The position numbers and the translations under genes are program-made. This document shows, one piece after another, positions 43,163 through 51,745 of a stretch of 64,000 nucleotides of DNA. The DNA comes from Pedobacter sp. Leaf194 (lineage in GTDB: Bacteria > Bacteroidota > Bacteroidia > Sphingobacteriales > Sphingobacteriaceae). Within the stretch, counting starts at the first letter, position 1. Each line of letters begins with the position of its first letter. Below the pieces are notes generated by a model. That model made no database searches. It was not told the DNA's origin and saw only the letters and a list, made by a program, of their open reading frames with translations. Location of the stretch: the NCBI RefSeq assembly GCF_001423945.1, contig NZ_LMPU01000011.1, positions 124,001-188,000 of the forward strand, written 5' to 3'.

Positions 43163-43903
43163 TTGGATAAAATTAAAATATCGGCTGTTGCTTACACCAA
43201 CACCAAAGCATTTATATACGGACTCGAACATTCGGATATCCGCAATAAAATAGATTTAAGTTTAGATATTCCATCAGATTGTGCTGCGAAAGTGATTAGT
43301 GGTGAAGTGGATATGGGCTTAATGCCTGTAGCTGCAATTGCAATGGTGCCAAATGCAAACATTGTTGCCGATTACTGTATAGGAAGTGATGGAGCAGTGA
43401 ATTCTGTATTCATTTTTAGTGATGTGCCTGTTGAAGAAATCAGAAGCCTGAAATTGGACTCTCATTCCCGGACGTCGAACAACCTTGCCAAAGTGCTCCT
43501 AAAATTTTATTGGAAAAAGGAAGTCGATTTTACTACCGATCCATTAGCAAAAACGGATGCCATTGTATTAATTGGTGATAGAACTTTCGGTAAAAAGGAC
43601 GATTATGCATACGCATATGATATGGGTGAGGAATGGAAAAATTTTACCGGACTGCCTTTTATGTATGCTGCATGGGTGGCGAACAAAGACATTTCTCCCG
43701 AATTTAAGGCTGAGTTTAACGCGGCAATGAAACTTGGTTTAGCACACAGACAAGATGTATTAAAAGCCTTGAAACCAACTGAAAACTTTGATTTAGAGGA
43801 TTATTTGTATAACAAGCTTCAATTCGAAGTTACCGAAGAGAGGACTAAGGCATTAAAGATGTTTTTAGCTTATATCGATCAGCTTGAACCAACAACGGTT
43901 TAA
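43163..43903 (+). CDS. mqnA: Chorismate dehydratase, TTG start
   Basis: Cytosolic periplasmic-binding-protein-fold enzyme of 246 residues that removes water from chorismate to give 3-enolpyruvyl-benzoate, the first futalosine-pathway step. ISAVAYTNTKAFIYGL, VDMGLMPVAAIA, the SDGAVNSVFIFSDVP block and DSHSRTSNNLAKVLL are characteristic. The conserved N-terminus starts directly at a TTG codon (43163-43165); the next upstream in-frame codons reach a stop without an ATG, so TTG is the start. A strong terminator follows. Confidence 0.93.
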   Translation: MDKIKISAVAYTNTKAFIYGLEHSDIRNKIDLSLDIPSDCAAKVISGEVDMGLMPVAAIAMVPNANIVADYCIGSDGAVNSVFIFSDVPVEEIRSLKLDSHSRTSNNLAKVLLKFYWKKEVDFTTDPLAKTDAIVLIGDRTFGKKDDYAYAYDMGEEWKNFTGLPFMYAAWVANKDISPEFKAEFNAAMKLGLAHRQDVLKALKPTENFDLEDYLYNKLQFEVTEERTKALKMFLAYIDQLEPTTV

Positions 43904-43906
43904 AAT

Positions 43907-43938
43907 AAAAAAGGCAATTTTTTCAAATTGCCTTTTTT
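43907..43938. terminator. Bidirectional terminator between mqnA and hpf
   Basis: Perfect 14-bp stem AAAAAAGGCAATTT/AAATTGCCTTTTTT with a TTTC loop, 3 nt after the mqnA stop and 5 nt from the hpf stop. Confidence 0.9.
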
Positions 43939-43943
43939 CTGTT

Positions 43944-44258
43944 TTAGTGTGATTTCAGTTTTCCTGCTATCGTTTCCAGCTTACTTTTTAATTTTGTTAG
44001 TGCACCGGCAATCGCTAGGTCGTAATTATTACCAAAGTTGGTAACTGCTACCGGTTCTTTACCCGAAATACGGGCCTCTAATAAACAACGCTTATCTTCC
44101 AAGCCATCTTTGCTGCCATTCTCATCAGACAGGTGCACTTCTAAACGGCTGATTAAATCATCAAACCTGCTTAAAGCATCATTAATCTGACTTTGAATTT
44201 TGTCTTCGTATTCCTGGTGTATTGTTAGATTTTTGTCGGTATTAAGTTGAATCGTCAT
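43944..44258 (-). CDS. hpf: Ribosome hibernation promoting factor (short HPF/RaiA family)
   Basis: Cytosolic ribosome-binding protein of 104 residues, the S30AE domain only (short form). Two helices with the alternating pattern (YEDKIQSQINDALSRFDDLISRL, YDLAIAGALTKLKSKLETI) flank the beta strands VEVHLSDENGSKDG-like and CLLEARISGKEPVAV. It should bind the decoding centre of inactive ribosomes in stationary phase or stress. The long-form C-terminal dimerisation domain is absent. Confidence 0.88.
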   Translation of the reverse strand: MTIQLNTDKNLTIHQEYEDKIQSQINDALSRFDDLISRLEVHLSDENGSKDGLEDKRCLLEARISGKEPVAVTNFGNNYDLAIAGALTKLKSKLETIAGKLKSH

Positions 44259-44569
44259 AATAAAAGATATTAGGTTAAATTATATTAGATTAACAGTTGA
44301 GATGCAGAAACGTTTTTGTTTTAGCATTAAATTTAGTAACCCTCTGCATACGAGCATACTTTGTTCATAAACCTGATAGGAACGAGCACGAAGTGAAACG
44401 AAGTAAAGTGAATAGCAGGACTGCAGTATCCGAAAAGTAGAGAACTGTTCATTTACTAAGCATAACAACTAACTGATTTACTGAAAAACATTTTTTCAAC
44501 TTTTCAACAAAACAGCTGTAGAATGCGTAATCGTGCTATCTTTATAGCTTTTGCAAATTAATTTCAGTT
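44259..44569. other. Divergent intergenic region between hpf and mutS
   Basis: 311 bp that must hold both promoters. I see no exact TAnnTTTG/TTG pair. Two imperfect direct repeats, CGAAGTGAAA and CGAAGTAAAG (44389-44408), lie side by side. A 62-codon minus-strand open frame here has no protein-like character and is not called. Confidence 0.55.
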
Positions 44570-47182
44570 TTGGCTAAAGATACGAACAAAGAAACGCCGT
44601 TAATGCAGCAATACAACGCAATTAAAGCGAAGTATCCGGGTGCGCTTTTACTTTTCAGGGTTGGAGACTTTTACGAAACCTTTGGTGAGGATGCCATAAA
44701 AACAGCACAGATATTAGGCATTGTGCTAACCAGACGCGGCACCGGCCCAAACGGTGGTGCGCTTGAACTTGCAGGTTTTCCGCATCATTCTTTAGATAAT
44801 TATTTATCGAAATTGGTTAGGGCAGGGCAGCGTGTAGCCATTTGCGACCAGCTAGAAGACCCGAAAACAACTAAAACTATTGTTAAACGTGGCGTTACTG
44901 AACTTGTTACGCCGGGTGTTGCGTATGGCGACAACATTATTAATCAAAAATCAAACAACTACTTAGCCTCAGTTTTTTTCGATAAAACGCAAATTGGCGT
45001 TTCATTTTTAGACATTTCTACAGGCGAGTTTATGATTGCCCAGGGCAACAGCGATTATATTGATAAGCTTTTGCAAGGTTTCAAACCATCGGAGGTGCTG
45101 TTTCAGAAAGCCAAGCGACAGACATTTTTAGAACAGTTTGGCGATAGGTTTTATACTTTTGGTTTAGACGAATGGCCATATACTTCGGATTATGCAGAGG
45201 AAACGTTAACCAAACATTTTGATGTTGCCTCGTTGAAAGGTTTTGGAATTGAGCGCCTGCAAAGTGCGATTGTTGCCGCAGGCGTGGCTTTGCATTATCT
45301 GGGTGAAACCGAACACCGAAATTTACAGCACATTACCTCAATTAGCAGAATCGAAGAAGACCGATACATGTGGTTGGATCGCTTTACGATTCGCAATTTA
45401 GAGTTGGTGAGTTCTGCAAATGATAATGCGGTAACGCTTTTTGATATTCTCGACCACACTTGCACACCCATGGGCGCCAGGTTACTCCAAAAGTGGATTA
45501 TTATGCCACTTAAGGAACTCAAACCTATTGAGGAACGCCTGGGGATGGTCGATTTTTTTGTAAAAAACGAAGAAATCCGGCAACAGTTTTTGACCCACAT
45601 TAAACAAATTGGCGATATAGAGCGGTTGATTTCAAAAGTAGGTTTACAACGCGTAGGACCCAGAGAATTGGTTGCTTTAAAAAGAGCATTAGTACATATT
45701 GAGGCTGTTAAAAACCTTGCTGCAAGTTCAAAAAATCCTTTTCTTGTTAAAATTGCAGATCAGCTTAACCCTTGTTTGGCCATTCGCGAAAGAATTGAAC
45801 GCGAACTGCAAGCTGAGCCACCGGCTTTGTTAACTAAAGGCAACGTAATTAATGACGGTATCGACGAAGATTTAGATCGATTGCGGAAAATTGCTTTTGG
45901 TGGTAAAGATTACCTGGTTCAAATTCAAAAACGTGAAGCAGAGACGACGGGGATTCCATCTTTGAAAATCTCTTTTAATAATGTGTTTGGCTACTACCTG
46001 GAGGTTACGCATACGCACAAAGACAAGGTTCCTGATGGGTGGATTCGGAAGCAAACTTTGGTTAACGCCGAACGCTATATCACACCCGAACTTAAAGAAT
46101 ATGAAGAGCAGATATTAGGCGCTGAAGAAAAAATTCAGGCCATAGAAATCCGCTTGTATAATGAATTGATGTACGAAACGGCAAGTTATATCAAGCCAAT
46201 TCAGCTGGATTCATTTTTGATTGCCCAACTTGATTGTTTGTTGTGTTTTGCTCAGCTTGCAGAGAAAAATCATTACGTTAAGCCGAGCTTAAATAAAGAA
46301 AAAGTTCTTGATATTAAGGGGGGTCGCCACCCGGTTATTGAGAAGCAATTGCCTGTGGGTCAGGAATATATCACCAATAATGTATATCTGGATACGGATT
46401 CGCAACAAATAATTATGATAACTGGGCCGAACATGGCTGGTAAGTCGGCGATTTTGAGGCAAACTGCTTTAATAGTTTTGATGGCTCAAATGGGCTGTTT
46501 TGTTCCTGCCAAGGCTGCTGATGTAGGTTTAGTTGATAAAATCTTTACTCGTGTGGGCGCCTCAGATAATATTTCATCTGGCGAGAGTACCTTTATGGTT
46601 GAGATGAATGAAACGGCCAGTATATTGAACAATATTTCAGACAATAGTTTGATTTTATTAGATGAAATTGGTCGCGGAACGAGCACTTATGACGGGATTT
46701 CAATTGCCTGGGCCATTGCCGAATTTTTGCACCAACACCCAACTTCCCGGCCGAAAACGTTGTTTGCAACACACTATCACGAGTTGAACGAGTTGGCTAA
46801 TACCATGCCCCGTATCAAAAATTTCAATGTTTCTGTGAAGGAAATGACTAACAAGGTTATTTTTTTAAGGAAATTAATTCCTGGCGGAAGTGAACATAGT
46901 TTCGGGATTCACGTAGCAAAAATGGCTGGTATGCCACCAAAATTAATCGGCAGGGCGAACGAGATTTTAAAGAAGCTGGAAATTGACAGGACTGAGGGAC
47001 AAAGTATTAAAGACAGCATAAAAAAAGTTCAGAATCAGGCCTACCAGTTGCAAATGTTCGCGATTGATGACCCGGTTTTAGTTAAAATTAGAGACACGTT
47101 GAACAACCTTGACGTAAATGCGCTGACACCGGTTGAAGCATTGCTGAAGCTGGATGAAATACAACGCCTGATAAAGAATTAA
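44570..47182 (+). CDS. mutS: DNA mismatch repair protein MutS, TTG start
   Basis: Mismatch-recognition ATPase of 870 residues. The mismatch-contacting Phe-x-Glu motif is FYE at 34-36 (RVGDFYETFGEDA). Connector, lever and clamp domains follow. The Walker A loop GPNMAGKS is at 619-626, with STFMVEM, LLDEIGRGTSTYDG and the FATHYHEL block after it. The start is TTG at 44570: the product then begins MAKDTNKETPLMQQY, as MutS does in related bacteria; the first ATG is 11 codons later. Upstream DNA is non-coding. Confidence 0.97.
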   Translation: MAKDTNKETPLMQQYNAIKAKYPGALLLFRVGDFYETFGEDAIKTAQILGIVLTRRGTGPNGGALELAGFPHHSLDNYLSKLVRAGQRVAICDQLEDPKTTKTIVKRGVTELVTPGVAYGDNIINQKSNNYLASVFFDKTQIGVSFLDISTGEFMIAQGNSDYIDKLLQGFKPSEVLFQKAKRQTFLEQFGDRFYTFGLDEWPYTSDYAEETLTKHFDVASLKGFGIERLQSAIVAAGVALHYLGETEHRNLQHITSISRIEEDRYMWLDRFTIRNLELVSSANDNAVTLFDILDHTCTPMGARLLQKWIIMPLKELKPIEERLGMVDFFVKNEEIRQQFLTHIKQIGDIERLISKVGLQRVGPRELVALKRALVHIEAVKNLAASSKNPFLVKIADQLNPCLAIRERIERELQAEPPALLTKGNVINDGIDEDLDRLRKIAFGGKDYLVQIQKREAETTGIPSLKISFNNVFGYYLEVTHTHKDKVPDGWIRKQTLVNAERYITPELKEYEEQILGAEEKIQAIEIRLYNELMYETASYIKPIQLDSFLIAQLDCLLCFAQLAEKNHYVKPSLNKEKVLDIKGGRHPVIEKQLPVGQEYITNNVYLDTDSQQIIMITGPNMAGKSAILRQTALIVLMAQMGCFVPAKAADVGLVDKIFTRVGASDNISSGESTFMVEMNETASILNNISDNSLILLDEIGRGTSTYDGISIAWAIAEFLHQHPTSRPKTLFATHYHELNELANTMPRIKNFNVSVKEMTNKVIFLRKLIPGGSEHSFGIHVAKMAGMPPKLIGRANEILKKLEIDRTEGQSIKDSIKKVQNQAYQLQMFAIDDPVLVKIRDTLNNLDVNALTPVEALLKLDEIQRLIKN

Positions 47183-47272
47183 CCCTTTCATAAACAGTAT
47201 GGAAGGAATTGGCAAAGAACTGAAATGCCCTCATTTTGTTCATCGTTAAGCGGGTATTTAAAAATTAAAGAG

Positions 47273-47770
47273 ATGATAAAAACGAAATATTCTTTCTGGC
47301 TGGTTTTGCTTCTTTCACTGGTATTAACAGCCTGTGGTTCTAAGAAACTTGCCGTAAAAAGTGATTCAAAAGCTTCTAAGGCAGCCGATGCTATGGCAAA
47401 CCTCAAAAGTCAGCAGCTTTACAGATTTATTACCGAATGGACTGGCGTAAAATATCGTTTTGGAGGCTTGGATAAAAGTGGTGTTGATTGTTCCGGCTTT
47501 GCATTTTTGTTGGAAAAGGAAATTTATGGTGTAAGCTTACCACGAATTTCCCGCGACCAGGCTAATTTTGCAAGAAAGAAGAGCTACGGCGCTTTGCAGG
47601 AAGGAGATTTAGTGTTCTTTTCTTTTGGTGGTAACGATGTAGACCATGTTGGGGTTTACCTTAATAATGGTTTTTTTGTTCACGCGAGCACAACCCGTGG
47701 TGTAATTGTTGATGATTTAAATCTACCCGCATATCAAAAAGTGCTGGTAAAATCCGGCTCTGTTAATTAA
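47273..47770 (+). CDS. NlpC/P60 lipoprotein, peptidoglycan hydrolase
   Basis: Outer- or inner-membrane lipoprotein of 165 residues (lipobox LTAC, Cys21) with a C-terminal NlpC/P60 cysteine peptidase domain. The catalytic Cys is Cys73 (GVDCSGFAFLL), His125 (DVDHVGVYL) and His137 (FFVHAST) complete the site. Such enzymes cleave D-Glu-diaminopimelate links in peptidoglycan stem peptides. The ATG at 47273 is chosen because the lipoprotein signal starts there; 16 codons upstream in frame do not fit a signal. Confidence 0.92.
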   Translation: MIKTKYSFWLVLLLSLVLTACGSKKLAVKSDSKASKAADAMANLKSQQLYRFITEWTGVKYRFGGLDKSGVDCSGFAFLLEKEIYGVSLPRISRDQANFARKKSYGALQEGDLVFFSFGGNDVDHVGVYLNNGFFVHASTTRGVIVDDLNLPAYQKVLVKSGSVN

Positions 47771-47874
47771 CTAAGCTGTTATGCGGAATGCGCTTAACTG
47801 CTTGTTTATTGTTCCTTTTGCCAACACAATATCTCCAATCAGGTTTTAAGCTAACAAACTAAACTCGGTAAATT

Positions 47875-48342
47875 ATGCGTATCTCTTTTATAATTTCCTT
47901 ATTTATAATTACTTACTCTGCAAACGCACAGGTTAAACTACTTACGCTTGATGAGTTAGATAATCGTTTTGCAAAGGGAAAGGATACAACTTACATCGTA
48001 AATTTTTGGGCTACCTGGTGTTCGCCATGTGTGGCAGAATTGCCAAATTTTGAAAAAATCCGGGTGGCACATGCTAAACAACCCGTTAAAGTTTTGCTGA
48101 TTAGCCTCGATTTTAAATCTAAACTGCAGAAAGAAGTTAATCCGTTTGTTGCTAAAAATGGCATTAAAACAGAAGTTTTTCTTTTAAACGAGCCAGACCA
48201 GCAAAAATACATAGAACGAATAGAGGGCAAATGGTCTGGTGCTATACCGGCTACTTTGTTTGTAAAAAAGAAGGTAAGGCGATTTTACGAAAAGGAATTC
48301 ACAGAAACCGAACTTAAAAATGCGCTGTTAAACCTAAAATAG
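47875..48342 (+). CDS. TlpA/ResA-like thioredoxin-fold protein
   Basis: Exported thioredoxin-fold protein of 155 residues with a signal peptide (ends near SANAQ, residue 19). The redox pair is WCSPC (Cys49, Cys52) in NFWATWCSPCVAELP, typical of the AhpC/TSA-related TlpA group. The cis-Pro region appears as GAIPATLF. It probably keeps periplasmic thiols reduced, for example in cytochrome c maturation. It is a short form lacking the N-terminal extension of many Bacteroidota TlpA proteins. Confidence 0.9.
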   Translation: MRISFIISLFIITYSANAQVKLLTLDELDNRFAKGKDTTYIVNFWATWCSPCVAELPNFEKIRVAHAKQPVKVLLISLDFKSKLQKEVNPFVAKNGIKTEVFLLNEPDQQKYIERIEGKWSGAIPATLFVKKKVRRFYEKEFTETELKNALLNLK

Positions 48343-48453
48343 ACATCATTAAGCACTTGTTTTTAATTGGTTTATCCTGAATGCAGTATTAGTTAAAGCA
48401 CAAACTAAGAGTTGTAATCTTTGCGATTTTGTTAGTGATTTTCCTCAAAAACA

Positions 48454-48603
48454 TTGACTCAAAAATGGTTTCGCTTTCAAATTATAAAAGTGCAAAAGGC
48501 CGACAGTCAGGAACAGATTAACGATGTGCAGAATGCAATAAGCGATTTATCTGCAACAAAAAAACATCAGCTGCATCAAATAAGGCGGTCGGTTGTAGCA
48601 TAA
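48454..48603 (+). CDS. Candidate small protein (49 residues), TTG start
   Basis: A 49-codon frame from TTG (48454) to TAA (48601-48603), with an upstream in-frame stop at 48436. The product begins MTQKWFRFQIIKVQKADSQE and continues as a polar, helix-forming sequence ending in IRRSVVA. A 9-bp terminator starts 7 nt after the stop, as expected for a real gene. The start codon type is the same as in mqnA and mutS nearby. No family is recognised. It could be a chance frame, since no ATG or clear promoter is seen. Confidence 0.45.
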   Translation: MTQKWFRFQIIKVQKADSQEQINDVQNAISDLSATKKHQLHQIRRSVVA

Positions 48604-48609
48604 AATGGA

Positions 48610-48635
48610 AAAAGGGATAATCGCTCATCCCTTTT
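48610..48635 (+). terminator. Terminator after the 49-residue candidate gene
   Basis: Stem AAAAGGGAT/ATCCCTTTT (9 bp) with an 8-nt loop; T-rich 3' arm. It could end either the small gene or read-through from the thioredoxin gene. Confidence 0.65.
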
Positions 48636-48735
48636 CATTAAGAAAACTGTCGTAATTTCGTTTAGTACCGTTTCAATTATGGCATTTGCTACTTTCGCGC
48701 TACTTAATATGAGCGATGTACACTTTTAATGGGCC

Positions 48736-49575
48736 TTAACTGAAATTTGTCGCGGTGGCAAGGGCTTTCCAGCTTTCCATGTCTCTTTGCACATCGGCAA
48801 TTTTTGCGTTTGCAAGCTCATAAGCATCCGGCCCAAGAAAAAGATGTAGCGGCGCATTATTGCTTTCCGCAACGGAAATAATCACATCACTGGCTTTCTC
48901 CGGGTCGCCGGGTTGTTGGTTGTTGATGTCGTTTTGGTGCGCAGCCTGCGAATCACGAACTTCCTTGTATGCATCAATCGGGTTTTTAGGAACTGCCAAG
49001 GAGTCTGGATTTAAAAACGATGTTCTAAAATAGCCAGGCTCCACAACTGTAGCTTTAATTCCGAGCGGTTTTACTTCTGCAGCCAGCGATTCTGTGAAGC
49101 CTGCAACAGCAAACTTGGTAGCGCAATAGATTCCAAAACCTGGAAAGTTGCCAGAAAAACCGCCAATAGACGAGATATTAAAAATGTGGCCAGACTGCTG
49201 TTTCCTCATTTGTGGCAGCACTTTTCTTATTACATTTAGCGAGCCGAAAACGTTCACATCAAAATTCTGGCGAGATTCCTGGTCGCTTAGTTCTTCTAAA
49301 GCGCCAAGCATGCCGTAACCGGCATTATTTACAACGAAATCTAACTGTCCAAATTTGCTAATCGTTTGTCCTACAGCTTTTTCAACGCTTTCCTCGCTCA
49401 TCAAATCAACAGATAAGGGGAGGAAGTTGCTAAACGAGCCGACAGCTTTTGATAAGTCTTCTACGTTTCTCGATGTTGCAGCAACATCATAACCTTTACT
49501 CAATAATTTTTTTACCAAGGTTAGTCCCAGGCCTTTTGATGCCCCGGTAACGAACCAAACTTTTTTATTTTCCAT
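48736..49575 (-). CDS. Short-chain dehydrogenase/reductase (second of a tandem pair)
   Basis: Cytosolic classical SDR of 279 residues. The cofactor loop TGASKGLG, NNAGYG, catalytic Ser in SSIGG and the YCATK (YxxxK) pair are complete. TSRN after strand 2 suggests NADP(H). The ATG at 49575 starts MENKKVWFVTGASKG; 24 codons upstream in the frame do not look coding. It is about half identical by eye to the neighbouring SDR at 49669-50502, so the pair arose by tandem duplication. Substrate unknown. Confidence 0.92.
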   Translation of the reverse strand: MENKKVWFVTGASKGLGLTLVKKLLSKGYDVAATSRNVEDLSKAVGSFSNFLPLSVDLMSEESVEKAVGQTISKFGQLDFVVNNAGYGMLGALEELSDQESRQNFDVNVFGSLNVIRKVLPQMRKQQSGHIFNISSIGGFSGNFPGFGIYCATKFAVAGFTESLAAEVKPLGIKATVVEPGYFRTSFLNPDSLAVPKNPIDAYKEVRDSQAAHQNDINNQQPGDPEKASDVIISVAESNNAPLHLFLGPDAYELANAKIADVQRDMESWKALATATNFS

Positions 49576-49668
49576 GATTCTTGTTTCTAAATTGTGAATT
49601 TTCAATCTTGCCACGCACAAAAAGGGCATTTGCGGCGAGGATTGCATTAGGTTTATACTGATAATCTT

Positions 49669-50502
49669 CTAATAATCAGTTGAAATCGTTATTGCCTTCC
49701 AATCCTGAATTTCCTTTGTCAATGCGTCGAGCTTTGCATTTGCCCGTAGCAAAGCATCATTTCCCAGCAGTAAATGAAGCGGAGGGTTTGGCATACTTGC
49801 CAGAGAAATCATTGCAGCGGCGGCCTTTTCGGGGTCGCCAGCCTGTGCGCCATCCATTTTAAGGTATCTCGCATGCACATTACGGACTTCCGCATACTCA
49901 TCAATTGGGTGCTGCGCCAGTACCAAAGATTCTTGAGTAAGGAAGCTTGTTCTGAAGGCGCCTGGTGTCACAACTGTCACCTTAACTCCAAATTCTTTAA
50001 CATCCTCTGCTAACACTTCCGAAAGTGCAATTACTGCTGCTTTTGCTGCTGAATAAACTGCCCATCCGGTGGCGCCAGCTATTCCCGCTATTGATGCAAT
50101 GTTTATGATGTGCCCTGAACGTTGCTTTCTTAAATGTGGGCTCGCTTTTCTAATCACGTTTAAAGTCCCAAAAACATTTACATCAAAAGCCTGACGAGTT
50201 TCCTCGTCGCTAAGCTCTTCGATACTCCCGCCAACGCCGTAGCCAGCGTTGTTAATCACTACATCAATTCTCCCGAATTTCGCGATTGTTGCATTAACAG
50301 CTTGCTCAACACTTATTTCGTCTGCTAAATTAACTTCCAGCGGAAGAAATTTTTCCGAGTTCGTATTTACGGCCCGGCTTAACTCACTTCCTGTTCTGGA
50401 AGTGGCTGCAACAGACTGGCCTGCTTGTAATAATTGATTTACTAAACTTAAACCCAGTCCTTTGGACGCGCCAGTTATAAACCAAACTTTTTTAAGTCCC
50501 AT
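49669..50502 (-). CDS. Short-chain dehydrogenase/reductase (first of a tandem pair)
   Basis: Cytosolic classical SDR of 277 residues with TGASKGLG, NNAGYGVGG, catalytic Ser in IASIAG and YSAAK. TSRTG after strand 2 fits NADP(H). It precedes its paralogue by 93 nt and lies 82 nt downstream of an AraC-family gene on the same strand. A TACTTTTG box (50525-50532) at promoter distance suggests its own start of transcription, perhaps under AraC control. Confidence 0.92.
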   Translation of the reverse strand: MGLKKVWFITGASKGLGLSLVNQLLQAGQSVAATSRTGSELSRAVNTNSEKFLPLEVNLADEISVEQAVNATIAKFGRIDVVINNAGYGVGGSIEELSDEETRQAFDVNVFGTLNVIRKASPHLRKQRSGHIINIASIAGIAGATGWAVYSAAKAAVIALSEVLAEDVKEFGVKVTVVTPGAFRTSFLTQESLVLAQHPIDEYAEVRNVHARYLKMDGAQAGDPEKAAAAMISLASMPNPPLHLLLGNDALLRANAKLDALTKEIQDWKAITISTDY

Positions 50503-50524
50503 AATTTTATCCTTTTTGTTGATA

Positions 50525-50532
50525 CAAAAGTA
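50525..50532 (-). promoter_or_regulatory. Possible -7 element for the first tandem SDR
   Basis: TACTTTTG on the minus strand fits TAnnTTTG and ends 22 nt before the ATG. No -33 TTG at the right spacing. Confidence 0.4.
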
Positions 50533-50584
50533 TGGATGAAGTATAAACTTATAACTACGCGAATCAAACTAATGATTACGAAAT

Positions 50585-51496
50585 TCAAACAATCCGGTAG
50601 GATGTTGGTGTATGGTTAGTTAATTTCTTAAAAAAATTATTGAAATGAGTGGGTTCTTCGAAGCCAAGGCAATACCCAATTTCTGAAATATTCCAGTCTG
50701 TATGTTTAAGCAAAGCCATTGCCTCGCTAAGCAAACGTTCGGTAATGTAATGCGTAGTTGTTTTTCCGGTAGTCTCTTTAATTGCTCTGTTTAAGTGGTT
50801 TACGTGTACAGAAAGTTGTGCGGCATAATCTTTGGCCGAACGCATGGTAAACCTTTGAGCGGGATTTTCTATAGGAAACTGCCGCTCTAGAAGTTCAGTA
50901 AATACGGCAGTAATCCTGGAGTTTGCATCAGGGTGTTTGTACAAGCCTTCCGACGGTTCAGTCTTTAATGCAAAATGTGTAATCTCCGTAGTATAGTTCC
51001 TCAGCAAATCATATTTATATAAGTAATCACTGTTAATTTCACTAAGCATCTTTTCAAAAATCGATGAAACGTACTCGTCTTGCTGCTCATTTAAAACGTA
51101 AGCTGGCTTACCGCCAACGGCAAACATCGGCAAATCACCAATATTTCCTCTGATTTTCTCGTTGAAAAAAGCTTCCGTGAAAATGCAGAAATAGCCCTTT
51201 ACATCCTGCATTTTACCGCTGGCAAGTTCCCAGGTGTAAGGAACGAGAGGATTAAAAAACATGAGCGCCGTGCCGTTAATTTCTACGCTTTTGTCTGCAT
51301 AGTGATATATGTTGTGACCACGGTTTAACGCGATTTTGTAAAAATCCCTTCTGCTGTAACTCATTGGTGGCTTATCATCGCCGAGACAATCTTCTAAACG
51401 AAAGACGTTAAAATGGCCAATGTCTTTTTGTAAGTTATCAGGCAAAAAATCAAACTTGTTCTTATAAAAATCTGCTATCGATTCTGATTTGCTCAT
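50585..51496 (-). CDS. AraC-family transcriptional regulator
   Basis: DNA-binding regulator of 303 residues. An N-terminal cupin-like sensory half (about 20-170) precedes a C-terminal double helix-turn-helix (about 200-303): YAAQLSVHVNHLNRAIKETTGKT, then ISEIGYCLGFEEPTHFNNFFKKLTNHTPTSYR, the classic AraC signature. It lies directly upstream of the two tandem SDR genes and is the probable regulator of them. The inducer is unknown. Confidence 0.92.
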   Translation of the reverse strand: MSKSESIADFYKNKFDFLPDNLQKDIGHFNVFRLEDCLGDDKPPMSYSRRDFYKIALNRGHNIYHYADKSVEINGTALMFFNPLVPYTWELASGKMQDVKGYFCIFTEAFFNEKIRGNIGDLPMFAVGGKPAYVLNEQQDEYVSSIFEKMLSEINSDYLYKYDLLRNYTTEITHFALKTEPSEGLYKHPDANSRITAVFTELLERQFPIENPAQRFTMRSAKDYAAQLSVHVNHLNRAIKETTGKTTTHYITERLLSEAMALLKHTDWNISEIGYCLGFEEPTHFNNFFKKLTNHTPTSYRIV

Positions 51497-51693
51497 AGGT
51501 CAAAGTTACAAAATTCAAACTTGTAAGTGAAAATGTAATTGCCGCCGGACTGAGAATTCGTTTTTAATCGCCTGATTTTGGCCGGCAATTTTTTCGTAAT
51601 TTACTACCTATCATTAAAAAGATCAGCTCCTGAAACGTCCAATATCTGGCGGTTATTGCAGCTAATAAAAGTACTTTAAAATGATAAAAATAG

Positions 51694-51725
51694 TTGCACT
51701 TAATATACCATTCGGTATATATTTG
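51694..51725 (+). promoter_or_regulatory. Promoter of the TetR gene (-33 TTG, -7 TATATTTG)
   Basis: TTG (51694-51696) and TATATTTG (51718-51725) are 21 nt apart, a full match to the Bacteroidota promoter pattern. The operator 51703-51720 lies between and overlaps the -7 box, so bound repressor would block the polymerase. Confidence 0.75.
51703..51720. promoter_or_regulatory. TetR-family operator 1
   Basis: Perfect inverted repeat ATATACC-ATTC-GGTATAT, between the -33 and -7 elements of the tetR promoter. The same core recurs before the SDR gene at 52351-52366. Confidence 0.8.
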
Positions 51726-51745
51726 TCCTGTCGATTTTATTGATT

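Larger units (their letters stand above)
48343..48735. other. Intergenic region with a small candidate gene
   Basis: 393 bp after the thioredoxin gene. It holds the TTG-started frame 48454-48603 and its terminator. The rest (48343-48453 and 48636-48735) has no recognisable feature. Confidence 0.55.

Noticed and set aside
44280..44468. Minus-strand open frame of 62 codons between hpf and mutS
   Set aside because: Low-complexity sequence with short direct repeats; no conserved-looking segment, and it sits in the divergent promoter region.
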